Position numbers and translations under genes: made by a program. From the NCBI GenBank assembly GCA_002381615.1, contig DFWY01000050.1, positions 1-37,229 of the forward strand: a stretch of DNA of 37,229 bases, read 5' to 3'. The notes beneath the pieces were generated by a model that was given only the letters and a program-made list of their open reading frames with translations, had not been told where the DNA came from and did not search any database. Positions 7,528-14,404 of this stretch are shown piece after piece. Numbering within the stretch: position 1 is the first letter of the stretch; every line of letters begins with the position of its first letter. This stretch comes from Polaromonas sp. UBA4122. Lineage in GTDB: Bacteria > Pseudomonadota > Gammaproteobacteria > Burkholderiales > Burkholderiaceae_C.

Positions 7528-8048
7528 ACTGCTTGACTACTGCCTGGAGCGCTCACGAAGCCGAGTTGCGCAGCTGGGCGCGTCGCCGTCTGAGCAACCC
7601 GGCAGAAGCCGATGACCTGATACAGGACCTGTTCATCAAGGCGCTACGCCAGGGTGAGCGATTCTGCTCCGTACACAACGCACGCGCCTGGCTGTTCGAG
7701 GTCGCGCGCAACATACTGGCCGACCGCTTGCGCGTGGCACGTGACACGGTGGAGCTACCCGAGGAGTTGTCGGCGCCGCTGGAGGATACCGACACGGTGG
7801 ACAGCCTGACGGCCTGCCTGCCGCGTGTGCTGTCGGAGTTGAGTACCGAGGACCGCGACGCCATTACCCAGTGCGACCTGCAGGGCGTGCCCCAGGCAGA
7901 TTTCGCCAACGCCCGGGGCTTGAGTCTGAGCGCGGCCAAGTCACGCCTGCAGCGCGCCCGCCTGCGCCTGAAAGCGCGCATGACGCAAGTCTGCCAGGTG
8001 CAGCTGGACGACGCAGGCCACGTGGCGGATTTTGTGCCGCGCAATTGA
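7524..8048 (+). CDS. sigZ: ECF RNA polymerase sigma factor, SigZ-like
   Basis: 174 residues with sigma region 2 at about 8-75 (AEADDLIQDLFIKALRQ for core binding, ARAWLFEVARNILADRLR for -10 recognition) and region 4 at about 105-160 (the helix-turn-helix around GVPQADFANARGLSLSAAKS). The wording matches the SigZ branch of ECF factors. The start overlaps the ddpX stop by 4 bp. No anti-sigma gene follows; the next genes are the ArsP-like permease, a thioredoxin-like protein and a rhodanese. This hints that SigZ may serve that module, but the 222-bp gap with a repeat element leaves it open whether they share a transcript. Confidence 0.87.
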   Translation: MNCLTTAWSAHEAELRSWARRRLSNPAEADDLIQDLFIKALRQGERFCSVHNARAWLFEVARNILADRLRVARDTVELPEELSAPLEDTDTVDSLTACLPRVLSELSTEDRDAITQCDLQGVPQADFANARGLSLSAAKSRLQRARLRLKARMTQVCQVQLDDAGHVADFVPRN

Positions 8049-8075
8049 TGCCGGCATCCATGCTAACCCGACCTG

Positions 8076-8131
8076 CAAATTGCTATTATTTTAATAGCTT
8101 GTAGCGCAATCCCCTATTGGGCTAGAAGCAC
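8076..8131 (+). repeat. Dispersed intergenic repeat, copy 2
   Basis: It starts with a T-rich stem (TTGCTATTATTTTAATAGCT), continues with TGTAGCGCAAT, and ends in ATTGGGCTAGAAGCA. It aligns with copies at 2217, 18496 and 34965 (minus). It sits in the 222-bp gap between sigZ and the permease. No other gene is visible in that gap. Confidence 0.7.
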
Positions 8132-8270
8132 TTTTTCTTAAATTTTTTGCATTGGATGTAAAAGAATGCCGAGGCCGGGTGACGCTGCGGGTATCTGAAG
8201 CAGCGCATGGATCAGGATAAAAATATCCAGTTTCCTGCGTCTTTTGCCAAACTCATTCGTCTTCACAAGT

Positions 8271-9317
8271 ATGAGCACACTCACTTCATCCCTCCAGCGC
8301 TGGCCCACGCGCCAGCCCGCCATTTTTCTGGCCTTGGCCGCTGCCGTCTGGTGGGGCCTCTACCAGACCCTCGCGTCGGCTTCTGAAGCCCTGGTCGCAA
8401 GCTTGCCGGTGGACCCGGCCAGCCACCTGGGCGGGGCGCTGCAGTTTTTCTTCTACGACACACCCAAGGTGCTGATGCTCTTGACAGGTGTAGTGTTTGT
8501 CATGGGCATGATCAACAGCTATTTCACGCCCGAGCGCACCCGGCTGCTGCTGGCGGGGCGCACCGAAGGAGTGGCCAACGTCATGGCGGCGTCTTTGGGC
8601 ATCGTCACGCCGTTCTGCTCGTGCTCGGCCGTACCCCTGTTCATCGGCTTTGTGCAGGCTGGCGTGCCGCTGGGGGTGACTTTTTCGTTCCTGATCTCGG
8701 CCCCCATGGTTAACGAGGTAGCGCTGACGCTGCTCTTTGGCATGTTTGGCTGGAAGGTCGCTCTGCTGTATATGGGGCTGGGACTGTCGGTCGCCATCGT
8801 CGCCGGCTGGACCATCGGACGCCTGAAAATGGAAGCGTACCTGGAAGACTGGGTGCGCGACATGCCCAAGACAGCAGCAAGCTTCGAGGCTGTTGACACC
8901 ACGCTGGGCGACCGCATTGAAGGCGGGTTTGCGGCGGTGCGTGAGATCGTCGGCAAGGTCTGGCCCTACATCCTGGCGGGCATTGCACTGGGCGCCTTGA
9001 TTCACGGCTATGTGCCGGAAGACTTCATGGCCAGTTTCATGGGCAAGGACGCGTGGTGGTCGGTGCCACTGGCCGTCATCATCGGCGTGCCCATGTACAC
9101 CAATGCAGCCGGCGTGATACCCATCGTGCAGGCGCTGCTGGCCAAGGGCGCGGCGCTGGGTACGGTGCTGGCCTTCATGATGAGCGTGATTGCGCTGTCG
9201 CTGCCCGAGATGATCATCCTGCGCAAGGTGCTCAAGGTGCGGCTGATCGCCACCTTCGTTGGTGTGGTCGCCACCGGTATCCTGATCGTCGGCTATGTGT
9301 TCAACGCCGTGCTGTGA
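8271..9317 (+). CDS. ArsP/DUF318-type permease
   Basis: 348 residues, almost entirely membrane helices in two blocks around a cytoplasmic loop (about residues 175-215). The first block holds VTPFCSCSAVPLFIGF and the second GVPMYTNAAGVIPIVQAL, the repeated signature of the PF03773 permease family. Known members export trivalent organoarsenicals (ArsP) or have been linked to other metals; the CSC motif is thought to matter for thiophilic substrates. ATG 8271 is used, since the in-frame TTG at 8244 is a poorer start; no strong ribosome site is seen. A mini-thioredoxin gene follows 44 bp after the stop, a common pairing for this family, and then a rhodanese. Confidence 0.87.
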   Translation: MSTLTSSLQRWPTRQPAIFLALAAAVWWGLYQTLASASEALVASLPVDPASHLGGALQFFFYDTPKVLMLLTGVVFVMGMINSYFTPERTRLLLAGRTEGVANVMAASLGIVTPFCSCSAVPLFIGFVQAGVPLGVTFSFLISAPMVNEVALTLLFGMFGWKVALLYMGLGLSVAIVAGWTIGRLKMEAYLEDWVRDMPKTAASFEAVDTTLGDRIEGGFAAVREIVGKVWPYILAGIALGALIHGYVPEDFMASFMGKDAWWSVPLAVIIGVPMYTNAAGVIPIVQALLAKGAALGTVLAFMMSVIALSLPEMIILRKVLKVRLIATFVGVVATGILIVGYVFNAVL

Positions 9318-9361
9318 GGCACGTCACCAGTCCCTTCTAAACAATATCAAAAGGAAACTTC

Positions 9362-9601
9362 ATGGACATCAAGGTACTCGGCACCGGCTGTGCCAACTGC
9401 AAAAACACGATTGCACTGATCGACCAGGTGGCGAAAGCCAAAGGGGTCGCGGTCAAGCTGGAAAAAGTGGAAGAACTGCGCGATATCATGAGCTATGGCG
9501 TGATGTCCACGCCAGGCGTCGTCATCAACGGCAAGGTGGTTCACGCTGGCGGCGTACCCAGCCGCGACAAGATCGAGCAATGGCTCACGGCCCAGGCCTG
9601 A
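9362..9601 (+). CDS. Small thioredoxin-family redox protein
   Basis: 79 residues with the redox pair in GTGCANCKNT near the N-terminus (C11 and C14), and the cis-proline loop GVMSTPGVVINGKVV that ends typical TM0996/MTH895-type mini-thioredoxins. The strand order of the short sequence fits a reduced thioredoxin fold. A good ribosome site (AAAGGAAACTTC) precedes the ATG. This type commonly sits beside PF03773 permeases, where it may deliver or reduce the cargo or a disulphide of the permease. The stop is followed immediately by a 7-bp tandem repeat. Confidence 0.88.
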   Translation: MDIKVLGTGCANCKNTIALIDQVAKAKGVAVKLEKVEELRDIMSYGVMSTPGVVINGKVVHAGGVPSRDKIEQWLTAQA

Positions 9602-9635
9602 CACCTCACACCTCACACCTCACAACTCACACCTG
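9601..9635 (+). repeat. Five tandem 7-bp units (ACACCTC) between trx and rhodanese genes
   Basis: Units at 9601, 9608 and 9615 are identical (ACACCTC); those at 9622 (ACAACTC) and 9629 (ACACCTG) differ by one base each. The array begins with the last base of the thioredoxin stop codon and fills the gap up to the ribosome site of the rhodanese gene (ACAGGAGAACTTT). Confidence 0.9.
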
Positions 9636-9648
9636 ACAGGAGAACTTT

Positions 9649-10059
9649 ATGCTGCAAGAAGCCAAAGAGGTTTGCCCCACCACCACGCGCCGTCTGGCGA
9701 CTGAAGGTGCGCTGCTGGTGGACGTACGCGAGCCGCGCGAGGTACAAGCCCTGACGTTCGACGTACCGGCCATCGTGAACATTCCGCTGCTGGAGCTGGA
9801 GAAGCGCTGGAGCGAGCTGCCAAAGGACCGCGAGATCGTCCTGGTGTGCGAAAGCGGCGCCCGCAGCCTCAAGGCGACCTATTACCTTCAGTACCACGGG
9901 TACACCCAGGTCAGCAACATGAGCGGCGGCATCCTCAAGTGGATGAAAAAAGGGTTTCCGGTAATCGGGCAACGCCTTGAAGCGGGTGCCTGTTCGACGG
10001 GCTGCTGTGGGTCTGGATGCACACCGGCTGACGCTGCCGATGCATCGTCCTGCTGCTGA
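9649..10059 (+). CDS. Rhodanese-domain protein with Cys-rich C-terminal tail
   Basis: The single rhodanese domain spans about residues 10-110, with LLVDVREPREV, the active-site loop VCESGARS (nucleophile C67), and the ending MSGGILKWMKKGFPV. Such proteins move sulfane sulfur or bind thiophilic oxyanions. The last 25 residues carry six cysteines in ACSTGCCGSGC and SSCC, which are not part of the rhodanese fold and look like a metal- or sulfur-binding tail. GGAG precedes the ATG. It is the third gene of the permease-thioredoxin-rhodanese set, so handling of a thiol-reactive metalloid or sulfur species is a fair guess. Confidence 0.9.
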   Translation: MLQEAKEVCPTTTRRLATEGALLVDVREPREVQALTFDVPAIVNIPLLELEKRWSELPKDREIVLVCESGARSLKATYYLQYHGYTQVSNMSGGILKWMKKGFPVIGQRLEAGACSTGCCGSGCTPADAADASSCC

Positions 10060-10117
10060 GCACGGCGCGCTGCTGATGGCTGCGGTTGACCTGTGGTGGA
10101 CCGCGCAAGCCGTGCTC
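10058..10117 (+). terminator. Long-range inverted repeat after the rhodanese gene (possible hairpin)
   Basis: GAGCACGGC (10058-10066) and GCCGTGCTC (10109-10117) are perfect 9-bp arms separated by 42 nt that could themselves pair partly (GGTTGACC with GGTGGACC-like bases). It overlaps the rhodanese stop. No T run follows, so it is a weak terminator candidate at best. Confidence 0.35.
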
Positions 10118-10160
10118 CTGTGATGCGCTTGCTCAACCTCGAACCTGAACCGGCTACCCC

Positions 10161-10367
10161 GTGAAAGAACTACTCTCCCACCGCTTCCACCTCGTATTTT
10201 CGATGCTGATGGGTGCAATGATGGCGCTCCTTATGACCTTCGTCATCACGCTGGGCAAAATTGGCTGGCAAACTGACTTCCGGCGTGCCTGGACCAAGGC
10301 CTATGCGCTTGCCTACGTGATTGCCGTGCCGGTCATCCACTTCCGGCGCCACTGGCCCGCAAGCTGA
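10161..10367 (+). CDS. DUF2798 small membrane protein
   Basis: 68 residues with two membrane helices, about 10-32 (LVFSMLMGAMMALLMTFVIT) and 45-60, separated by a short charged loop. The layout and the end AYVIAVPVIHFRR match DUF2798 proteins, whose function is unknown. The start used is GTG 10161, which keeps the family N-terminus HRFHLVFS; no strong ribosome site is visible. It lies 101 bp after the rhodanese gene and may belong to the same unit. Confidence 0.75.
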   Translation: MKELLSHRFHLVFSMLMGAMMALLMTFVITLGKIGWQTDFRRAWTKAYALAYVIAVPVIHFRRHWPAS

Positions 10368-10445
10368 CGGTACGATTCGTCCAGATGCCTTAGCATGGGA
10401 CGCAGGTCAGCTTTTTGATCTCTTCTTCCACTGGAGCGTCACACC

Positions 10446-10541
10446 ATGAATGCCAATAAAGTCCTCGACATGATGCACACGCGCATGGGCCAGGTGCGCG
10501 CCGAGCAGCCCATGTTGACCGCAAGCGCCAAGGCAGCGTGA
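10446..10541 (+). CDS. 31-codon small ORF coupled to the next gene
   Basis: The ORF reads MNANKVLDMMHTRMGQVRAE and ends with ASAKAA. GGAG lies 9-10 nt before its ATG, the best ribosome site in the area. Its stop overlaps the GTG start of the next gene as GTGA, so ribosomes could pass directly to that gene, which has no good site of its own. It shows no membrane helix, no signal peptide and no family I recognise. It may be a leader that ensures translation of the downstream gene, or a small protein in its own right. Confidence 0.45.
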   Translation: MNANKVLDMMHTRMGQVRAEQPMLTASAKAA

Positions 10542-11791
10542 CAGGCACCACAACATCGCCTTCTGCACCGACGACGCTTCAAGCCGTCGCCGGTTTCGCG
10601 TTGCTGTTCACGGTGTCATTCGACCGCAGGGTCAGACCGATCGAAGCAGGCGCCGCAGCACAGGCTGCGGCTCTGAAGCCATTTTCAGCGGACGAACTCG
10701 CCGCATACCAGGCGCTGCGAGACGAGACCGAACTGCATGTCCTGGGCAGCGCGTTCATCGAAGCTGGACGGCTCACTCACCTGCCGATCGGGCGTATCGC
10801 ACTGGAGCCGTTGACCGGCGACCCACAGGCCCCGACCGCGGCCGACGTGCACCTGTTCACGCATGTATCCGGCGCGGCGCTGTGGGAGGTCTGGTTGCCA
10901 GGCCAGCCGCAGGACTTCGACGCGCAACGCTGGGTCGCCTGGCTTGACGAGCAGGCTGAAAGCAGTCTGCCATCCCGCGTCTGGCGGGCGTTGCAGCCCC
11001 TGAATAAGGCCATCGGCGGGTCCGACGCTTACCGGCAGTACCTGCCGTGCAGCGTCGTGCGCCTGCTCGACCAAGCACTGGCTGCGCTGACCGAGCGGCA
11101 TGCCGCTGACATTGTCGGCCTGCTGTGGCGTGACCGCTCGACACGCACGCTCAAGCCCGAGGTGATCGACGCCGAGCTGGAGCGCGACTACTGCGCCCGC
11201 GAAGGCGGGATCACGCTGCTGGGGCGCAGGGCCGCGCTGGACATCCACGGCAACGAAGACAATGCCGCGCCCGAAGCCTTGGCATCGGGCTTGCCGCCGC
11301 GTAGCGCCGTGCCCTATCTGATCACCCTGGAGCTGCTTCTGGTCGAGCGCGCCGTGCTGCTGCAGCTCTACGAGCGGCTTTCACTATCCACGCCAGCCAG
11401 CATTGAGGGCCTGCTCGAACTCAAGCAACAGGTCAGCGACGGGCTGGAGGAATACTACGGTGCCACCCTGGCGGTCACCCGCTTCGGTGACGCCGTGGCC
11501 GAGGACGGCGAGCGCCTGTTCGGCATCGTCGAGTTGTACGACGCGCTGATGGACCGGCTGGAAACAGTCAGCTTTGCGCTGACCACCCGCTACCAGCAGC
11601 GCATGACGCAAATGCAGTTCTGGCTGACGGTGGTGTTCGGCTCCACCGAGATCGGCTTCATCGCGGCGAGTATCGCCACCTGGTACTACCGCAGCGAGCT
11701 CGGGTCCGTGCTGGCCTGGACGGTCGGCGCGACCCTCGTGTCAGCAGGCGTGCTGGTGGCGCTGCTGCGCCGACGCATTGAAAAACCATGA
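10538..11791 (+). CDS. Uncharacterised membrane protein with CorA-like layout
   Basis: 417 residues from GTG 10538, the only possible start in the frame before the conserved-looking part. The first 340 residues are soluble and rich in charged helices, with a likely long coiled coil near 290-350. Two membrane helices follow at about 361-383 and 391-410, then a basic tail (LRRRIEKP). This shape resembles CorA-type divalent cation channels, but the signature GMN after the first helix is missing; the loop reads WYYRSELGS. I do not recognise a domain family. The gene leads a packed cluster that includes two metal exporters, so a role in ion transport or sensing fits, without proof. Confidence 0.7.
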   Translation: MTGTTTSPSAPTTLQAVAGFALLFTVSFDRRVRPIEAGAAAQAAALKPFSADELAAYQALRDETELHVLGSAFIEAGRLTHLPIGRIALEPLTGDPQAPTAADVHLFTHVSGAALWEVWLPGQPQDFDAQRWVAWLDEQAESSLPSRVWRALQPLNKAIGGSDAYRQYLPCSVVRLLDQALAALTERHAADIVGLLWRDRSTRTLKPEVIDAELERDYCAREGGITLLGRRAALDIHGNEDNAAPEALASGLPPRSAVPYLITLELLLVERAVLLQLYERLSLSTPASIEGLLELKQQVSDGLEEYYGATLAVTRFGDAVAEDGERLFGIVELYDALMDRLETVSFALTTRYQQRMTQMQFWLTVVFGSTEIGFIAASIATWYYRSELGSVLAWTVGATLVSAGVLVALLRRRIEKP

Positions 11792-11857
11792 TGTTAAATC
11801 CACCCGCTGACCACACCCACCTTGGCTGCGCGCCGCTTTCTTTGAGGCAGGCCCACC

Positions 11858-12640
11858 ATGTGTGAACTCTTCGCGCTCTCCAGCGAACGGCCTGCCAACG
11901 CGACGTTTTCGCTCGGAGTCTTCGGCGAACGCGGAGGCAGGCTGGGGCCCCACAAGGATGGCTGGGGCGTCGCATTCAAGGAAGGGCGCGACTTTCGCTT
12001 GATCAAGGAAGCGGCCCCCGCTTCAGACAGTGCCTGCTTGCGCTTCGTCGAATCCCAGGAATTTCGCAGCGAGATCGTGCTCTCGCATATTCGATTGGCC
12101 AGCGTGCCGCGCGTGAACTCCTACACCAACACGCATCCGTTCGCGCGCGAGTTGTACGGCGCCTGTCATGTGTTCGCACACAACGGCGACATGCCAGGCG
12201 TTCTGGGCGATAGCCGCTTCGCACCGGCGTGGAATTTTCCGCTCGGCGAGACCGACTCGGAGTGGTCGTTCTGCGCCTTGATGGACCGCCTGCGCCGTGC
12301 GCTGGCCCCCGACGAGGTGCTGAATGTACCCAAAAAGCTGCCGGTCATCCAGAACTGGGCCAACGAGCTCGCGCAAGGTGGCACAGCCAACTTCCTGCTG
12401 TCCGACAGTGAGTACCTTTATGCGCACTGTTCGACCAAGTTGTTCTACATCGAAAGGCAGTGCCTGGCGCCCCGCGAGTCGTTCGGCAGCGCGTCCCTGC
12501 GCGTGGCGCTGGAACCCGCGCAAGACGGTGCCCAGCATGTCAGCCTGATCGCCACCCAGCCCTTGACGACAAACGAAGCCTGGCTCGCGCTGCCGCCCGG
12601 AGAGGTGGTGGTGTTCCACCGCGGTCGGCGCATTTTTTAA
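11858..12640 (+). CDS. Class II glutamine amidotransferase (YafJ/EgtC-type)
   Basis: The protein starts MCELFALSS; Cys2, exposed after removal of Met, is the nucleophile of Ntn-type glutaminases. Further family marks are GPHKDGWGVAF near residue 32, SHIRLAS near 74, THPFARE near 90, and FAHNGDMPG near 107, which carries the Asn-Gly of the oxyanion hole. The 260 residues contain only the glutaminase domain, as in YafJ or EgtC, which act on a gamma-glutamyl amide or supply ammonia to a partner. It is followed within 450 bp by a DsrE-like gene and an ATP-grasp-like ligase, which could be that partner. Substrate unknown. Confidence 0.88.
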   Translation: MCELFALSSERPANATFSLGVFGERGGRLGPHKDGWGVAFKEGRDFRLIKEAAPASDSACLRFVESQEFRSEIVLSHIRLASVPRVNSYTNTHPFARELYGACHVFAHNGDMPGVLGDSRFAPAWNFPLGETDSEWSFCALMDRLRRALAPDEVLNVPKKLPVIQNWANELAQGGTANFLLSDSEYLYAHCSTKLFYIERQCLAPRESFGSASLRVALEPAQDGAQHVSLIATQPLTTNEAWLALPPGEVVVFHRGRRIF

Positions 12641-12666
12641 AACCCGAAACTCAACTGGAGACCGAT

Positions 12667-13011
12667 ATGTCCAAACTTGTTCTGCATCTGTTCCATGACG
12701 ACGCGCCTTCCCTCTCAACCGTTGCGGCGCTGGCCGAACGCATGCACCAGACTCCGGGCGGCAGCGCCGCAGCACTGGAAGTCTATGTGTTCGGGCCGGC
12801 CGAAGCCGTGCTCGCCGCGCCTGACCGGACCGAGTTCAACGCGCAAATCGACAGTCTGGTCAACCAAGGCGTACGCGTGACCAGCTGCATCGGGCTGGCG
12901 CAAAAATTCGGCGCCGAAGCGGCTTTTCGTGCCCGTGGTATCGCGCTTGAGTCGGCGGCACTGGCTTTTCCCCGCTTTGCGGCCGAGGCTGCAACGGTGA
13001 TCAGTTTCTGA
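12667..13011 (+). CDS. DsrE-like small protein
   Basis: 114 residues from ATG 12667, with GGAG 7 nt upstream. The pattern of a first strand (KLVLHLFHDD), helix, strand (LEVYVFGPAEAVL), a segment around FNAQIDSLVNQGVRVTSCIG, and C-terminal half (ALAFPRFAAEAATVISF) matches the DsrE/DsrF/YchN fold. A cysteine lies in VTSCIGLAQKFG, close to where sulfur-carrying DsrE proteins have theirs. Family members carry sulfur or bind small molecules. It sits between an amidotransferase and an ATP-grasp-like gene in one direction with short gaps. Confidence 0.7.
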   Translation: MSKLVLHLFHDDAPSLSTVAALAERMHQTPGGSAAALEVYVFGPAEAVLAAPDRTEFNAQIDSLVNQGVRVTSCIGLAQKFGAEAAFRARGIALESAALAFPRFAAEAATVISF

Positions 13012-13081
13012 TCGACCGACAATCCGTAACATCACGGCATCGCGCAGTGCGAATTGCGAATTGACTAACGGAATCCCCTTC

Positions 13082-14404
13082 ATGACCCCTCTCATTGCAT
13101 ACCCCTCGGCGGCTCCCGCCGTCATCGCATCGCTCGAAGCCCTATCGGTCGAGACACTCAACAGCGACTGCTTCTGCATCAGCCTGGACACCGACGCGCT
13201 GCGCGTGGCGCTGGAATCTGAAATCGGCCAACCGGGCCTGTTTGACCTAGTGCAGCAACGTTGTCCATATCTGTTCGCGGCACGCCCCGTGTTTGTGTCG
13301 CAGGCCCACATGGCACGCATGGCCAGGCTGATCCAGGCCATCGAGTCGGTGGTCGCGCTGCCAACTTACCGCGAAGAGGTATTGGCCCGCTCGCCCGCCA
13401 TCGCGCGGCATCATCCGGGCGGTGCGAGGAGCGTTTTCTTCGGCTACGACTTTCATGTGACCGAGGGCGGCTTCGGTCTCATCGAGATCAACACCAATGC
13501 AGGCGGCGCCATGCTCAACGCCGTACTGGCGCGGGCGCAACGCGCCTGCTGCCCGGCGATGGAGTCCTTGGTGCCGCCGCAGGCTACGGCCGATGCGCTG
13601 GAAGCCAGCATCGTGGCCATGTTCCGCCACGAGTGGTCTCTTTCTGGTCATACGCAGCCGCTGCGCAGCATCGCCATCGTCGACGAGGCCCCCGAGCAGC
13701 AGTACCTGTACCCCGAGTTTGTGCTGTTCCAGCAATTGTTCCAGCGCCATGGGCTGCAGGCGGTAATCGCTGGCCCGTCCGAGTTCAGCTTGCGCGGTGG
13801 CGTGCTCTGGCATGGAGAGCTGGCCATCGACCTGGTCTACAACCGTCTGACGGATTTCTCGCTCGAGGCACCCGCCAGCGCCACACTGCGCGAAGCCTAC
13901 CTGCAAAACGCCATGGTGCTCACGCCGCACCCCCAGGCGCATGCCTTGTATGCCGACAAGCGCAACCTGGCCCTGCTCAGCGATACCAAGCGGCTCCAGG
14001 CCCTGGGCGTGCCGCAGGCCACGCAAGACGTGTTGCTGGCGGGCATTCCGCATACGGAAATTGTGGACCCGGCGAATGCAGAACGCCTGTGGCGGGATCG
14101 CAAGCGACTCTTCTTCAAGCCGTTTGCGGGCTTCGGCGGCCATGCCGCCTACCGCGGCGACAAGCTGACCCAGCGTGTCTGGCAGGAAATCCTCGTAGGC
14201 GACTATGTCGCGCAGGCGCTGGTCAGCCCTGGCGAGCGGGTCATCTCGGACCAGCAGCCGGCCCAGGTGCTGAAGTTCGACTTGCGCGACTATGCCTATG
14301 ACGGCCGGGTGCAATGGGTGGCGGCACGCTTGTACCAGGGCCAGACCACCAACTTTCGCACGCCTGGCGGCGGCTTCGCGCCGGTGTATGAAGCGCCCGT
14401 ATGA
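13082..14404 (+). CDS. ATP-grasp-like ligase with circularly permuted motif order
   Basis: 440 residues from ATG 13082 (the in-frame TTG at 13061 is less likely). Two blocks look like ATP-grasp pieces: LIEINTNAGGAML, with E135 and N137 as likely metal ligands, and FFKPFAGFGGHAAYRG, with K346 and a Gly-rich loop as a likely nucleotide site. In ordinary ATP-grasp enzymes the Lys/Gly part comes before the ExN part; here the order is reversed, as in circularly permuted members such as glutathionylspermidine synthetase-like proteins. These enzymes join a carboxylate to an amine. The stop overlaps the P-type ATPase start as ATGA. The product is unknown; position next to a glutaminase suggests an amide or peptide-like compound. 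Confidence 0.65.
   Translation: MTPLIAYPSAAPAVIASLEALSVETLNSDCFCISLDTDALRVALESEIGQPGLFDLVQQRCPYLFAARPVFVSQAHMARMARLIQAIESVVALPTYREEVLARSPAIARHHPGGARSVFFGYDFHVTEGGFGLIEINTNAGGAMLNAVLARAQRACCPAMESLVPPQATADALEASIVAMFRHEWSLSGHTQPLRSIAIVDEAPEQQYLYPEFVLFQQLFQRHGLQAVIAGPSEFSLRGGVLWHGELAIDLVYNRLTDFSLEAPASATLREAYLQNAMVLTPHPQAHALYADKRNLALLSDTKRLQALGVPQATQDVLLAGIPHTEIVDPANAERLWRDRKRLFFKPFAGFGGHAAYRGDKLTQRVWQEILVGDYVAQALVSPGERVISDQQPAQVLKFDLRDYAYDGRVQWVAARLYQGQTTNFRTPGGGFAPVYEAPV

Noticed and set aside
9601-9635. The heptamer array as iterons of a replication origin
   Set aside because: Only five 7-bp units between two coupled genes, with no rep gene or AT-rich unwinding region.
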